Assembly: GCF_001642475.1 (NCBI RefSeq)
Contig: NW_019173934.1
Span: 1-64,000, forward strand
Source of the DNA: Fonsecaea monophora
Lineage: Eukaryota; Ascomycota; Eurotiomycetes; Chaetothyriales; Herpotrichiellaceae
Length of the DNA stretch: 64,000 bases
Direction of reading: 5' to 3'
Part shown: piece after piece, positions 24,901 to 35,521 of the stretch
Numbering within the stretch: the first letter of the stretch is position 1
Layout: every line of letters begins with the position of its first letter
Notes under the pieces: model-generated
What the model was told of the DNA's origin: nothing
Database searches by the model: none
The model's input: only the letters and a program-made list of their open reading frames with translations
Translations under genes and position numbers: made by a program

Positions 24901-25944
24901 TCAGAAAATAACATCCTCGTCCTCATGCTCGCCTAGTACATCCTGCGGCTGCGCACCATCATCCTCCTGTTCTGGCTTGCCTTTCCCAGCTTCCCTCTGT
25001 TTCTGGAGCTCAGCGTCCGCCGCGGCTTGATCGCGTTGTTTCTTCCCCGACACCTTTTTCAGTCTGTAGAATTCTTCTCGGTCAAGCTCGTCCAGCTCGG
25101 AGTTGATGTCTAAATGGGGTGTCAGAAGCTTGCAGGGAACGCGGAACGCCAATGAGCTTACATTTTATAGTGTTTTCGGTCCGAGGGATGATGACATGCT
25201 CAATGGCGTTGACTGCGTAGGTGGTCAGCTTCCGTCTGGTCTCTAATAGACTCCGACAACCATACCTCTTCGGTTCACAACTTTGATAACCTCATCGAGG
25301 ATCATGAATGCCGTCTGCAAGCTTGCCAGCTCCACCAACGTCTCGACTGCTCGGGTGTAGGTCTCGCGACATCTCTGCACTTGCTGCCCTCCCTTGCCCA
25401 AGCCCGTCAAGCCAAAGTCATTGATCTCGTCCTTTGTGTACCCCTCAAACTGAGGCAGAAAGACACCCGAGACATTCTCTTGCTTGGTCTTGATCCTGAA
25501 CCGGGCTGTCTTGACGGATTCCTGGATCTGGTAACCAATGTCTCCGCCCACTGCGTATGATACTTCGGCGAGCGAGAATGCCGCGATCTGCATGACTCGG
25601 CCCATCTTCCGTTTCGCCTCGTCGATTCTCTTGAGGATTTCTGTGGCATTTTTAGCTTCGCGGGCCCGCCAGGAGGGTGTGACTGTTTGTACAGACCTCG
25701 AAACCGCCTGTTCGAAGATTAGCATGTGACGATGCCAGCAATGGGGGATAATACACTTACTTTGTCAGAGCCTCACTCTTTCTTTTCAATAGACTGTGGC
25801 CGGTCTGAGCCCCCTTCAACTTCGAGTTCATTTGACCCAACGCCTGCCGCGTGGGAAAGACGGCTTCTCTCTGCAGGCAGTGGTCAGTAATAACATCGTT
25901 CTTGTTTTCCCGCACGGTCTTCTCACCCCTGCGCCGGACGACAT
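24901..25944 (-). CDS. V-type proton ATPase subunit D (Vma8 homologue), six exons with an 11-nt exon
   Basis: Subunit D is the central rotor shaft of the V1 sector of the vacuolar H+-ATPase. Six exons on the minus strand (25944-25927, 25870-25761, 25707-25697, 25640-25266, 25212-25162, 25109-24901) give 257 residues with every junction in frame. Family signatures include FPTRQALGQMNSKLKGAQTG near the N-terminus, GRVMQIAAFSLAEVSYAVGG, GKGGQQVQRCRETY and VIIPRTENTIKYINSELDEL. Exon 3 is only 11 nt (25697-25707). It supplies part of KRFRE and is bounded by good GTAAGT..CAG and GT..CAG introns of 53 and 56 nt. The C-terminal tail is acidic. The gene converges with the snRNP gene, leaving about 170 bp between stop codons. 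Confidence 0.95.
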
Positions 25945-26945
25945 CTTGTCTGTGGACTACTTTTAGTCCTGTCTGGTATGAAGCAGATACAGAGACACCT
26001 GAATTGTGAGTTGGAGCAGCGAAGATCAATGGACCGCAGCTTATCACCTGCACCTGGCGAAGCTGCAAGGCTCGGGGAGGCATGACGTTGCCAAGCATGC
26101 TTCGCTAAAACTTTAGCCCGTGCACAGAACATATATTGAAGCTCAGCCTTGAGACCATACGAATACCTATCTTTGTGAATATCTACTAGGTATCTTACAG
26201 AGTTCAAGCGATATGCAGTGCTACTTCTGGGACCTAGAAATGCCATGAGAACATCTGTGGGCAGATTCACAGGCTTAATCTTACGCAGGACCCAGACATT
26301 TGCTGTGCAAGAAAGCCAGCTTGATACTTCAAAGACCGCAGGCATCTTAAGGAACATGAAATCACTCGTCTCTGTCATGGCATCTCGCAGGAGCGTGGCG
26401 ATGGGATCATGGCCTGAACCTTCGGGTCTGCTTCTAATTGCATCGAAATTCAACGAAAGACCGGCGAGTAGGTAAGAATGAAGACGTATACACCAAACAT
26501 TGCCAATGATAATTGATACAAGTATCGAGTAGATATTGTATGGGTTCCTGGGCCGGCCACGGGCGTCATCAGACTCAACGTATCCGAAACCGTCTCTTTG
26601 TGGACGATGTAGAACACGATCTGTCCCAGCCTCTAATTGCATACCACCACGGAAGCACCAATCATTTTGCTTTTAGGCTTGCTTAGGCTTGTCTGGATAT
26701 CGCGTGGAACTTAGTGAATTCTATCAGTTACTCGCGGCGAGCATGGAATAAAGTCGCGATGCTTGATGCTCACCACAACTCGCGCCGGCTCCACAATAGC
26801 ATGTGTTACAGCCAAAGCCGTCCTCTCAACGCGGTTCTGCGTTCAACCGATTTCTTGCGCATTCGATTATTCGTAGCAGAAGAGCCATGAAAGAGCGAGG
26901 TGGAATGTCAAGTACATCAAGGACGAAATAGCAAGATGAGCGCGG
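25945..26945. other. Divergent region between V-ATPase D and Syf1, with an unexplained 239-codon frame
   Basis: About 1 kb separates the two divergent start codons. A minus-strand frame with an ATG at 26642 stays open for 239 codons to 25923, overlapping the first V-ATPase exon. It has no domain I recognise and no clear intron signals. It may be chance or a small lineage-specific gene or upstream transcript. I did not call it as a CDS. Confidence 0.4.
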
Positions 26946-29606
26946 ATGAGCACCAAAGATGCCAAGCCGGAACCGTCAAAACCATCTTCCGAGATCTTCG
27001 GTTGCCTGCATCTGGATTTAGCAAAGTCGAGGAGAACTTCTTCAGCACGACAACCCGGCATGCCTGGCACAGTCCGCCGGTCGCGTAACGACTCGAAGGT
27101 CGCCATGAAATCCGTCAAGCCCGATCTTTATCTCATCGCCAATGAAGATACCATCTACGAACAGGACATCCTCCGCAACCCCGGAAGCGTCCGACCATGG
27201 CTGACCTACATCGACTTCAAAATGCGCAATGGCACGATCCACGAGCAGGCGTTCGTACAAGAGAGGGCATGCATACAACTGCCGCGGTCATATAAACTGT
27301 GGAAGATGTATCTGGATTTCCGGATCAAACACCTGAAGAAGAAAAACCCCGTCAAGTACCGGACAGAGTTCAACAAGGTCAATGCCCTGTTCGAGCGGGC
27401 CCTCATTTTGTTGAACAAGATGCCCGTCATTTGGGAGATGTACCTGAAATTCCTTCTACATCAACCCTATGTCACGAAAACGCGAAGGACTTTTGACCGT
27501 GCACTCCGCGCTTTGCCTGTCACGCAACACAACAGAATTTGGAAGCTCTACAAGTCCTTTGCCACTTCAGCAGGAGGAGAGACAGCAGTCAAGATTTGGG
27601 CTCGTTATGTCCAAGTGCATCCCGAAGACATGGAAGACTACATCGAACTCCTCATCGAGACCGGACATTGCCTCGAGGCAGTGAAGAGATACATTCAGAT
27701 ATTGAACAACCCCAAGTTTAGGTCAAAGCACATCAAAAGCGAGTTCCAGCTGTGGAATGAGATGGTAGAGCTCATGGTCACCAAGGCTCGAGACATCGGT
27801 GATAGCTCGGTTTCTGGATTCGACCCTGATACCATTATCCGAAGTGGCATAGAACGATTTGCCGACCAACGTGGCAAGCTGTGGGCTGGCCTCGCGACCT
27901 ACTGGATCACCCGCGGAGATTTCGAGATGGCCAGAGATGTTTTCGAGGAAGGCATTACCACCGTGATGACAGTGCGTGATTTTACCATGATCTTTGACGC
28001 GTATGTCGAGTTCGAGGAGTCTATATTGTCCACGCTGATGGACGCTGCTTCTGCCCGTGCTGCCAAAGGAGTTATCGATCCTGACAAAGACTTTGAGCTG
28101 GATCTGAAAATGATGCGGTTTGAACATTTGATGGATCGCCGCCCATTCCTGGTCAACGACGTATTGTTACGACAGAATCCCAATAACGTGGTCGAGTGGG
28201 AAAAACGGGTTGCTCTGTGGAACGACAACAAACAAGAGATTGTCCAGACATACACAGACGCGATTGCGGCAGTCGCCCCGAAAAAGGCAGTTGGCAAGTT
28301 TCACGAACTCTGGTTGAATTACGCCAAGTTCTACGAAGAGGCCGGCGACTTGGACACAGCTCGAATTATTCTCGACAAAGCGGTTAAAGTGCCATACAAA
28401 TCCGTCGCCGAGCTCGCCGACACGTGGATTGGCTGGGCCGAGATGGAGCTGAGGAACGAGAACTTTGACGGTGCGATGAAAGTCATGGCTACAGCTACCA
28501 AAGCCCCGAAACGGAGCACGGTCGACTACTTTGATGAAACTCTATCACCACAGCAACGTGTACACAAGTCGTGGAAAGTCTGGTCATTCTATGTCGACCT
28601 CGTGGAATCTGTGGGTTCTCTGGATGACACCAGGGCAGTTTATGACCGTATCTTCGAACTACGCATTGCCACCCCGCAAACTGTTGTCAACTATGCCAAC
28701 CTTCTCGAAGAGCATGGCTATTTTGAAGAATCCTTCAAGGTCTACGAACGAGGCCTCGATGTTTTCACCTACCCAGTTGCGTTCGAGCTGTGGAACCTTT
28801 ATCTCACCAAAGCCGTCAACCGTAAAATCGGGATCGAGCGCCTTCGGGACCTTTTCGAGCAAGCCGTGGAACAATGCCCTCCCGAGTTCGCTAAATCGAT
28901 CTATCTCATGTATGGCAGTCTAGAGGAAGAGCGAGGGTTGGCCCGGTCAGCAATGCGGATCTACGAACGCGCCACACGCGCCGTGAGCGACGACGACCGT
29001 CTATCTATGTTCGAATTCTACATTACCAAATCAGCCACCAACTTCGGACTGACATCTACACGCCCAATCTACGAACGCGCTATCGCCTCGTTGCCCGACA
29101 AGGAGGCGAAGACAATGTGTCTCAAGTTTGCAGAAATGGAGCGTCGTTTGGGAGAGATCGATCGCGCAAGAGCAATCTATGGCCACGCATCTCAATTCGC
29201 TGATCCCAGAGTCGACAAAGGATTCTGGGAGACGTGGGAGAAATTCGAAGTGGCCCATGGCAATGAGGACACCTTTAAGGAGATGCTCAGGATCAAGAGG
29301 TCGGTGGCTGCGCAGTTCAACACAGATGTTGCATTTATCGCAAGCCAAGCAATTGCAAGGGGGCAGGCTGCTGCTGCGGTTGGTGGTGAGGGCGAAGGCG
29401 AAGGAGCTGAACGGCGAAAGGGAGAGGCGCAGGATGCAATGGCTGCATTGGAAAGACAGGCGAGAGCACCAGTTGGCTTTGTTGCAGCAAGCACAGGGCC
29501 AGAGGGTGGGAATCGTGCGCCATCGAAAGCAGCGGTTGACACGACCAACAAACCTGACCAAGCAGTGGCTGCAAATCCAGATGCCATTGACATTGACGAT
29601 GATTGA
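26946..29606 (+). CDS. SYF1: Pre-mRNA-splicing factor Syf1 (XAB2 family, HAT repeats)
   Basis: Syf1 is a scaffold of the Prp19/NTC complex in the spliceosome and, in animals (XAB2), also in transcription-coupled repair. The frame is uninterrupted for 886 residues from the ATG at 26946. The family match begins at about residue 60 with LYLIANEDTIYEQDILRNPG. The body is a chain of about 34-residue half-a-TPR (HAT) repeats with W..Y and E.A...Y signatures, for example SYKLWKMYLDFR, IWEMYLKFL, NRIWKLYKSF and SFKVYERGLDVF. The C-terminal about 90 residues are low-complexity and end in an acidic DAIDIDDD. The in-frame ATG at 27105 (MKSVKPDLYLI) would give 834 residues, closer to the conserved start, so the first 53 residues are doubtful. 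Confidence 0.95.
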   Translation: MSTKDAKPEPSKPSSEIFGCLHLDLAKSRRTSSARQPGMPGTVRRSRNDSKVAMKSVKPDLYLIANEDTIYEQDILRNPGSVRPWLTYIDFKMRNGTIHEQAFVQERACIQLPRSYKLWKMYLDFRIKHLKKKNPVKYRTEFNKVNALFERALILLNKMPVIWEMYLKFLLHQPYVTKTRRTFDRALRALPVTQHNRIWKLYKSFATSAGGETAVKIWARYVQVHPEDMEDYIELLIETGHCLEAVKRYIQILNNPKFRSKHIKSEFQLWNEMVELMVTKARDIGDSSVSGFDPDTIIRSGIERFADQRGKLWAGLATYWITRGDFEMARDVFEEGITTVMTVRDFTMIFDAYVEFEESILSTLMDAASARAAKGVIDPDKDFELDLKMMRFEHLMDRRPFLVNDVLLRQNPNNVVEWEKRVALWNDNKQEIVQTYTDAIAAVAPKKAVGKFHELWLNYAKFYEEAGDLDTARIILDKAVKVPYKSVAELADTWIGWAEMELRNENFDGAMKVMATATKAPKRSTVDYFDETLSPQQRVHKSWKVWSFYVDLVESVGSLDDTRAVYDRIFELRIATPQTVVNYANLLEEHGYFEESFKVYERGLDVFTYPVAFELWNLYLTKAVNRKIGIERLRDLFEQAVEQCPPEFAKSIYLMYGSLEEERGLARSAMRIYERATRAVSDDDRLSMFEFYITKSATNFGLTSTRPIYERAIASLPDKEAKTMCLKFAEMERRLGEIDRARAIYGHASQFADPRVDKGFWETWEKFEVAHGNEDTFKEMLRIKRSVAAQFNTDVAFIASQAIARGQAAAAVGGEGEGEGAERRKGEAQDAMAALERQARAPVGFVAASTGPEGGNRAPSKAAVDTTNKPDQAVAANPDAIDIDDD

Positions 29607-30580
29607 ATACTCCACGATTTCGAGGGTTCCAGTTCCCCTATTGAGATGTGCGACCTGCGGCACAAAACGAAACATGAGCGATCTTTTTTTTTTCCCTTTG
29701 TTATGCCCGTGAGGCAAATGTACATTGTGGCTGATCTGAACTTGTCTTTACTTTGAACTCGGTCCAACTCGAGATACACGGGGGAATTGGGGGAGGGGGC
29801 ATTTTGGAACCATTCAGCAATGCGTTTTCGGGCTGGGGAGGCAAGGGAGGATAGGATGTCTCTCCACTCCACTCTGGTGGTGTTGGCTTACTCGCTCCCT
29901 GTGAGCAACTCAGTCTGTCGGTTTCTTATGGCTGGTGCGGTAATGTCGAAAGGTACGGGCTTGCCCGGTCTCCCTTCTTGGGGGATTTCCAAAGATTTCT
30001 TGGTGGCTACTTGTGGATTGGTACGATTCTCTCTCAGCGCCTCCGGTCAATGCACTTCGCGCTCGATCGTGAAGCGACTCGTATGCGTACGCATAAGCGC
30101 ACGCACAGGCTCGTGTTCTCTAGAGGCGGATGGCGATATGTACATTTTAACGAAATCATTCGCTTGGACATTGGGCATTGAGCAAAAGACAAATGGGCAA
30201 TTTGTACGAGTCTTTTCAACTTTGTTCCAGAGATCAACTACCTCCCTTGGTTCCTTTTATCTATCCCATCCGGTCCCCCTCCCTTTCTATATGATACGAT
30301 ATCATGTATACGTGAAAATCTGAAATCTGCGCGCTGTTTCTTCGTTGATTGTCGTTGGATGAGTGAGTTTCTCTTGGTGTGTGTTTCTATCATTTCTCAT
30401 CTCCATTCAATTCAATTCAATTCGATTCCTCACGCAGCGCACCTCTTGCCTCCTCCCCCTCCCTTTTCTTTCCGTCCTCAAACCGTTCCCTGACCATCCT
30501 CAAACTGTCTTCAGACGGGGAACCCCCTCAAACCATCCCCCCCGACGCACGACGTTGGATAGGTACTCAGTTGAGAATAT
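29607..30580. other. Convergent intergenic region, Syf1 / aldehyde dehydrogenase
   Basis: Almost 1 kb between two convergent stop codons, with T-rich tracts and an ATTCA pentamer run (about 30404-30424). A 178-codon plus-strand frame at 29787 has no recognisable domain. Nothing further is supported. Confidence 0.5.
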
Positions 30581-32014
30581 TTATTTTGGATAATCCTTGA
30601 CGTGAAAACTCTTGACCTTGACAAACTGCTCGAAGCCGAGTTTACTCAGGGTGACGCCCTTGCCGCTGTCCTTCCAGCCCGTCCAGGCGAGGTCCGGGCT
30701 GGGAAAATCGGCGCGGTTGACGAAGACGGTGCCGGCCTCGACGGCGCCGCACAGCTCCTCGCCGCGCCTCGTGTCCTTGGTCCAGATCGACGCCGTCAGG
30801 CCGAACTGCGAGTCGTTCATCAGGGCGAGGGCTTCGTCGTCGCCCGAGACTTTCTGGATCGGGATCACCGGCCCAAAGGTCTCGTCGCGCATGATCGACA
30901 TGGTGTGGTTCACGTTCGTGAGGAGCGTAGGCACCACCCAGTTGCCCTCGGGCGGGCCGGCGGGCGTTTTGAAGGTTTCGTTGGCGGGTGTTTCGTCCAC
31001 GGCACCCGCGGCGATGGCGTCGGCGACTTGTTTCTCGATCGTCTCCTTGGACCGTTTGGAGACGACGGGCCCGATGTGTGTGGACGGGTCCAGCGGGTCG
31101 CCGAGTTTGTACCCCCGTAAGACTTTTTTCACCTCTGTCACAAAAGAGTCGTAGATGTCGGCGTGGACGTAGACGCGCTCGATGGCGCAGCACGACTGGC
31201 CCGAGTTGAAGATGGCGCCGTCGACAATCTCCTCGGCCGCCCAGGCGACGTCGTCCACGTCTCCGCGCACGTAGGCCGGGTCCTTCCCCCCGAGTTCCAG
31301 CCCGACGGAGCACGAGACGCGCGACGCCGCCAGCGTCTGGATCGCGACCCCGGCGGCCACGGACCCAGTGAAGCAGATGTGGTTGACGTCGGGCGAGAGG
31401 ATCAGGGGCTTGAGGTCCACGGGGCTCCCGCAGTGGAGGAACTGGATGACGTCCTCCGGCAGGCCCGCCCCGCGGAAGATGTCGACCACGTGTTCGACGA
31501 CCGTCGGCGTCTGCGGGCTCGGCTTGAGGATCACGGCGCACCCGGCCAGCAGCGCGGGGATCAGGCTGTTCACCAGGATGAGGTACGGGTAGTTCCACGC
31601 GAAGATGACCAGCACGACGCCGACGGGGTCGCTCCGCGTGATGTACCGCCTGAACCCGGGCTCTTCTTCTCCAGAAATCGTCGCACCCCGCCCCAGCACG
31701 TCCGGCGCCACTTTGTTCATGTACTCGGCCCTCTTGACCGCGGTGGTGATTTCCTTCGCAGTGTACGCGATCGGCCGCCCCATCTGCTCCGTGAGTTCGC
31801 GCGCCAGCGCATCTTGTCGCTCCGCCAGTGTCTTCAGGGCCCGCGACACAATCTGCTGCCGCGACGCGAGCGTCGGGTGGGATTCGCGGTATGCCTTGAA
31901 GGCCCGCTGCGCCGTGGTGCCTAACTGTAAGATCGCCTCGGGCGATTGGCCGTGTCGAGTCAGGATGGGTTTGTTGGTCGTGGGGGAGATTGTGGTGATT
32001 ATTTCGGCGACCAT
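30581..32014 (-). CDS. NAD(P)-dependent aldehyde dehydrogenase (succinate-semialdehyde-dehydrogenase-like)
   Basis: It oxidises an aldehyde to the carboxylic acid with NAD(P)+. A single exon from the ATG at 32014 encodes 477 residues, a full-length class member. Visible family motifs are IFAWNYPYLIL in the N-terminal part, the nucleotide-binding CFTGSVAAG, the catalytic-base segment LELGGKDP, the nucleophile segment NSGQSCCAIERVYV with the catalytic Cys, and RDETFGPVIP near the C-terminal end. No targeting sequence is apparent, so a cytosolic enzyme is likely. The GABA-shunt assignment is a guess from overall resemblance. Third codon positions are strikingly G/C-rich compared with most neighbours, which produces long shadow frames on the opposite strand. 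Confidence 0.9.
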   Translation of the reverse strand: MVAEIITTISPTTNKPILTRHGQSPEAILQLGTTAQRAFKAYRESHPTLASRQQIVSRALKTLAERQDALARELTEQMGRPIAYTAKEITTAVKRAEYMNKVAPDVLGRGATISGEEEPGFRRYITRSDPVGVVLVIFAWNYPYLILVNSLIPALLAGCAVILKPSPQTPTVVEHVVDIFRGAGLPEDVIQFLHCGSPVDLKPLILSPDVNHICFTGSVAAGVAIQTLAASRVSCSVGLELGGKDPAYVRGDVDDVAWAAEEIVDGAIFNSGQSCCAIERVYVHADIYDSFVTEVKKVLRGYKLGDPLDPSTHIGPVVSKRSKETIEKQVADAIAAGAVDETPANETFKTPAGPPEGNWVVPTLLTNVNHTMSIMRDETFGPVIPIQKVSGDDEALALMNDSQFGLTASIWTKDTRRGEELCGAVEAGTVFVNRADFPSPDLAWTGWKDSGKGVTLSKLGFEQFVKVKSFHVKDYPK

Positions 32015-33088
32015 TTTTCTGTGTTTCCCTTTTTCTGTTTGTAATTGATCTCTCTCTTTCTATTTCCTTTCTCTCTCTTTGTAATCAATCTCTTTCGGGA
32101 GAGGGGTGAGGAAGCGGGTCAAGGGAATGGGCTCATACACAAGTTGTACTCGATGCGGTAGATTGAGTGACTGAGTGATTGAGAAAATGTCCCCGCCACA
32201 TGCCACATGCCACATGCGGGGAGAACATAACCAGCCATGACGCAAGGCTGAACCCAAAGACAAAGCGCCGAGTTTCAGCCTTGCACTTTAAGTACATAAT
32301 TCAAAGGCTTGACTTCTCTTCGATTACAACTTGTTCACTCTACGCAATGCTGTTCTTCGCAAGAAGATGGACATTTCGTGATTGACAGGGCCTACTTGTC
32401 CGCACTCCTCTCCAAGTGCTAACCAACAGTCATGTCTTTCCAGGGTGAGGCGTACGCCGTTCTGTTCTGTCGATGTTAATGTCGATATTGAAGTTGAAGT
32501 TGGAAGCTGGATCAAACAAAATGAAAAAAAAAACCCCCCCGATTGCAAAGTCAGAAACATTGATGCTCAATACTAGAAGAGAGGTAAGGAATTAGGGAGG
32601 ATGCAGAGCAGGACCTTTCCAATCGACGTTAGCGACGGTGTAGTCTATGGTGACGAGAAAGGAGTGCGAGGCTTGATAAAATAGGAGGAGGAAAAAAAAG
32701 GTACATTTATGAATTTATTGTATACATTTATCTTCGTCCGGTCGCGTTGCGAAAATATCAAGGGAGGGAAGGTGAGAAAGGTCAAGAGGAGTCGAGAGAA
32801 ATGTCTTGGGAGGGAAATCAATCACAAGCGCATCAGGTTGGGTAACAGACAACAGACAACAGACAACAGACAACAGACAACAGACAACAGACAACAGACA
32901 ACAGACAACAGACAACAGACAACAGACAACAGACAACAGACAACAGACAACAGACAACAGACAACAGACAACAGTGAATTAGAGACAGAGAAGCAGGACG
33001 ATACGGGACACAACGTCACAGCTCATTGACACTCCACAAAATTTCCATTTCTTATATATTCCCATACATATAGGATGGATTGCCTGAC
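32015..33088. other. Intergenic region, aldehyde dehydrogenase / chromate transporter
   Basis: About 1.07 kb holding the aldehyde dehydrogenase promoter at its left side and the heptamer minisatellite (32844-32974) near the 3' end of the chromate transporter. No gene was recognised. Confidence 0.55.
32844..32974. repeat. Heptamer minisatellite (ACAGACA)n, about 19 copies
   Basis: A perfect tandem array of a 7-bp unit (AACAGAC in one register) spans 131 bp. Because seven is not a multiple of three, all three plus-strand frames read the same TDNRQQ-type repeat and stay open. That explains the spurious frames here on both strands. It lies about 115 bp beyond the chromate transporter stop codon. 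Confidence 0.97.
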
Positions 33089-35019
33089 TCAGCTTGATAT
33101 AACGCCATAGCGAATGAGACCCATGACACCGCCGAGCAAAATCGCCACGGGGACGGGAACTCCGAACCAGCATCCACCGACGTAACTCGTCGCCGTCACG
33201 ACCACCCACCACGGATCGCGGCCGAGGCTGGAACCGCTGGTGAATTCTTCGTCGATGTACCCGATCTCCCACAGCCGGTAGATGGCCGTGTAGATCAGCC
33301 CGACGGCGGCGGCGTTGACACCGCGCAACGCGGCTTTGACCCATCGCCGAGTGCGCAGCGCCTTCCACAGACCCATGGTGCCGTGCACGAGGATCAGACC
33401 CGGCGCGAAGATGCCGATGAATCCAATGATGGCGCCCGCGGCGCTGGGATATGATGCGTTGATGGCCGTCAGCGAGCCAAGGTACACGGCAACTGTGGCA
33501 GAGGGTCAATACAGTAGATTAATTGTGAGTCCGAGACAGGATGGTAGGGAAGGTGGATGAAAAAGAATCTGTGGGAGACGTACAGTTGAAGTTCGGGCCT
33601 GGGAAACTCTGTATGATGGCCAACCCCAGAAGGAAATCGCGGGAGGATACCCACCCTTCTGTCACAATATACCTGAGTTGTGCCAGCGGTGTCAGCTATG
33701 GGGGTTGGGGAGGTCAAACTGTAGATCTTGCATCACAACTCACTGTCGAAGGAGGGGAATCACAACAGGGCCACCACCAAATATAATCGTCCCCGCGAGA
33801 TACATGTTGGAGAAGAGGCTGAAGAGCAGTGGTCGACGCTTGACCACGCCGCGCAGCACCATGACGGTGATGAATGTCAGGAAGAAACTGGCGATGAGAA
33901 CGGTGCCAAATTTCCAGGAAACCTTCAGCTCTCTCTCCCGGGGAATGACTCTTGCGTCTTGACCGTCATTCGAGACGCGTTGGACATCATCGGAAGTTCT
34001 GGGGAGGTCGTAGGCCTCAGCCTCTTGTTGGGGGGCTCGGTGGCTATGGTTCGTCCCGTTGGCTTATAATTCGATGTCAGCCGATCTGCTTGACGGGAAG
34101 GCACAGTGAGATAATCCTCCACATATACTTACATTGAAAATCTGGTGACTGTTCTGTGGTGGTATTCATCTCGACTTCATGGTTCGGCGGCCCGTGTCTG
34201 ATTCTGTGTGCTATCCCAACAAGCTTCCTCCACAAGGCGTGCGGCCATCGAAAGTCCCAGATGATCGTGACAGGGCCGGCCAGGAAGATCAACACCGGGA
34301 AAAACCATAGTGCGTTGTACAGCATCCCGGCCGTCGCTCCCAGAAAAACCAGAATCCTCGTGATCTTGTCTGTGATGGCTTTCTGGGACAACTGCACCGC
34401 GGCGAGGGCGATGATGCCCACGGTGGCGGCATTGAGACCGGAGAGAAGTGCATAGGCAGGAGCAGGAAGTATGTCGTCAACGTTGGATATACCGAGCGAT
34501 AGGCCGTACATCCCTATAGCCCCGGGTAGTCTGAGTAGGAGTGAGTTGGATCCTCTTCGGCAGAGCTTTTAGAGGAACAAGAAAAGAGGCAGGGAAAACT
34601 CACGACCACAGTAGGAAAGCTGACAAGGCGGATAAGAAACCATTCCGGTTGAGGTTGATGCAATAGAGCATCTTGGTGCTCGCCGGGCCTGAGAGCGCCT
34701 GAGTGACGGCAAACAGCTCTTGAAACATGGGTTCGTCCAGCCAGTGGTATTTCTCCACGAATCTCTTGTGTAGCTGCTCGCCCGAAAGAGCAAAGTCAGA
34801 TCAAAAGGGACACTGGTCAACAGACTGCTGGATAGAAGGGGTTCTCCTCACAATCTGGAAATGAACAGGAGGCCCTCCAAAGCAGATCAATCCGAGGTGC
34901 CCATTCTTCTGCACCGTCTCCCACAGTCTCTGATGCCAATGTACCCACCCTTCCATCATGCGACGGTCGTTTGAAGGACGCCATGTTTGCGTCAGGGAGT
35001 TGACGAATGAAGAGAACAT
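33089..35019 (-). CDS. Chromate ion transporter (CHR family), two-domain
   Basis: CHR-family (TC 2.A.51) membrane proteins export chromate in exchange for other anions. The minus-strand model has six exons (35019-34852, 34773-34604, 34530-34133, 34062-33744, 33672-33584, 33492-33089) and encodes 515 residues with all junctions in frame. The first CHR domain has GLICFGGPPVHFQILHKRF, TQALSGPASTKMLY and SLPGAIGMYGLSLG. After a hydrophilic cytosolic linker the second domain shows a degenerate copy: FGGGPVVIPLL, IQSFPGPNFN and IGFIGIFAPGLIL. The duplicated FGGP..PGP pattern with ten or more hydrophobic helices is that of long-chain CHR proteins. The frame continues upstream of the ATG at 35019 only through a GTG, so 35019 is the start. 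Whether chromate is the natural substrate is not known. Confidence 0.92.
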
Positions 35020-35521
35020 CTTTTTTGGCACTTCAAGATGACGAGGCTTAGAGGGGGAGGTTCGCGCTGGCGATGGTCTGGCTGAGACTCTAAATCAAAA
35101 GTCGCTGCATCTGGTCCAGGTCGAAGCTCATCATAGGGAAGATGGGAGTCATAAATCGACTCGGCTTCTTATGCATCTAGCATGCAATCTCAGGTCAGAG
35201 AATTCAGTGAAAAGACAAGTTTCTTGTTTGCAGGGAGCCAAGCCGACAGCCGGTTGACGTGATTTACAATATTATGTAGAGCCAAGAATAGTAAAGACAC
35301 TTGAAGCGCAGCCAAAGACACTAGCTCATGTTAACCCAGTACCGAGTACCGAGTACACATATCTTTGCATGTACTTGTAAACATGTATAATCTGCATCTA
35401 TCCGAGTGAGAGCGTGGTGGAATCAGCTGCTGCCGCTCCCCAGTCTCATTTCTCAATACCAACACCCTCATCATCTCAATAGACATGGATCGCTGCGTCT
35501 TGGTCAGAAGCATCAAGCCCG
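35020..35521. other. Intergenic region with TACCGAGTAC motif
   Basis: About 500 bp upstream of the chromate transporter and downstream of the next minus-strand gene. A tandem TACCGAG motif stands at 35338-35356. Nothing else is supported. Confidence 0.5.

Noticed and set aside
30602..31924. Long plus- and minus-strand frames over the aldehyde dehydrogenase
   Set aside because: They are shadows caused by high GC3 of the real gene; their translations are Arg/Gly/Asp-rich without domains.
32709..33029. Frames composed of TDNRQQ or CCLLSV repeats
   Set aside because: Pure translation of the heptamer minisatellite, which is open in every frame.
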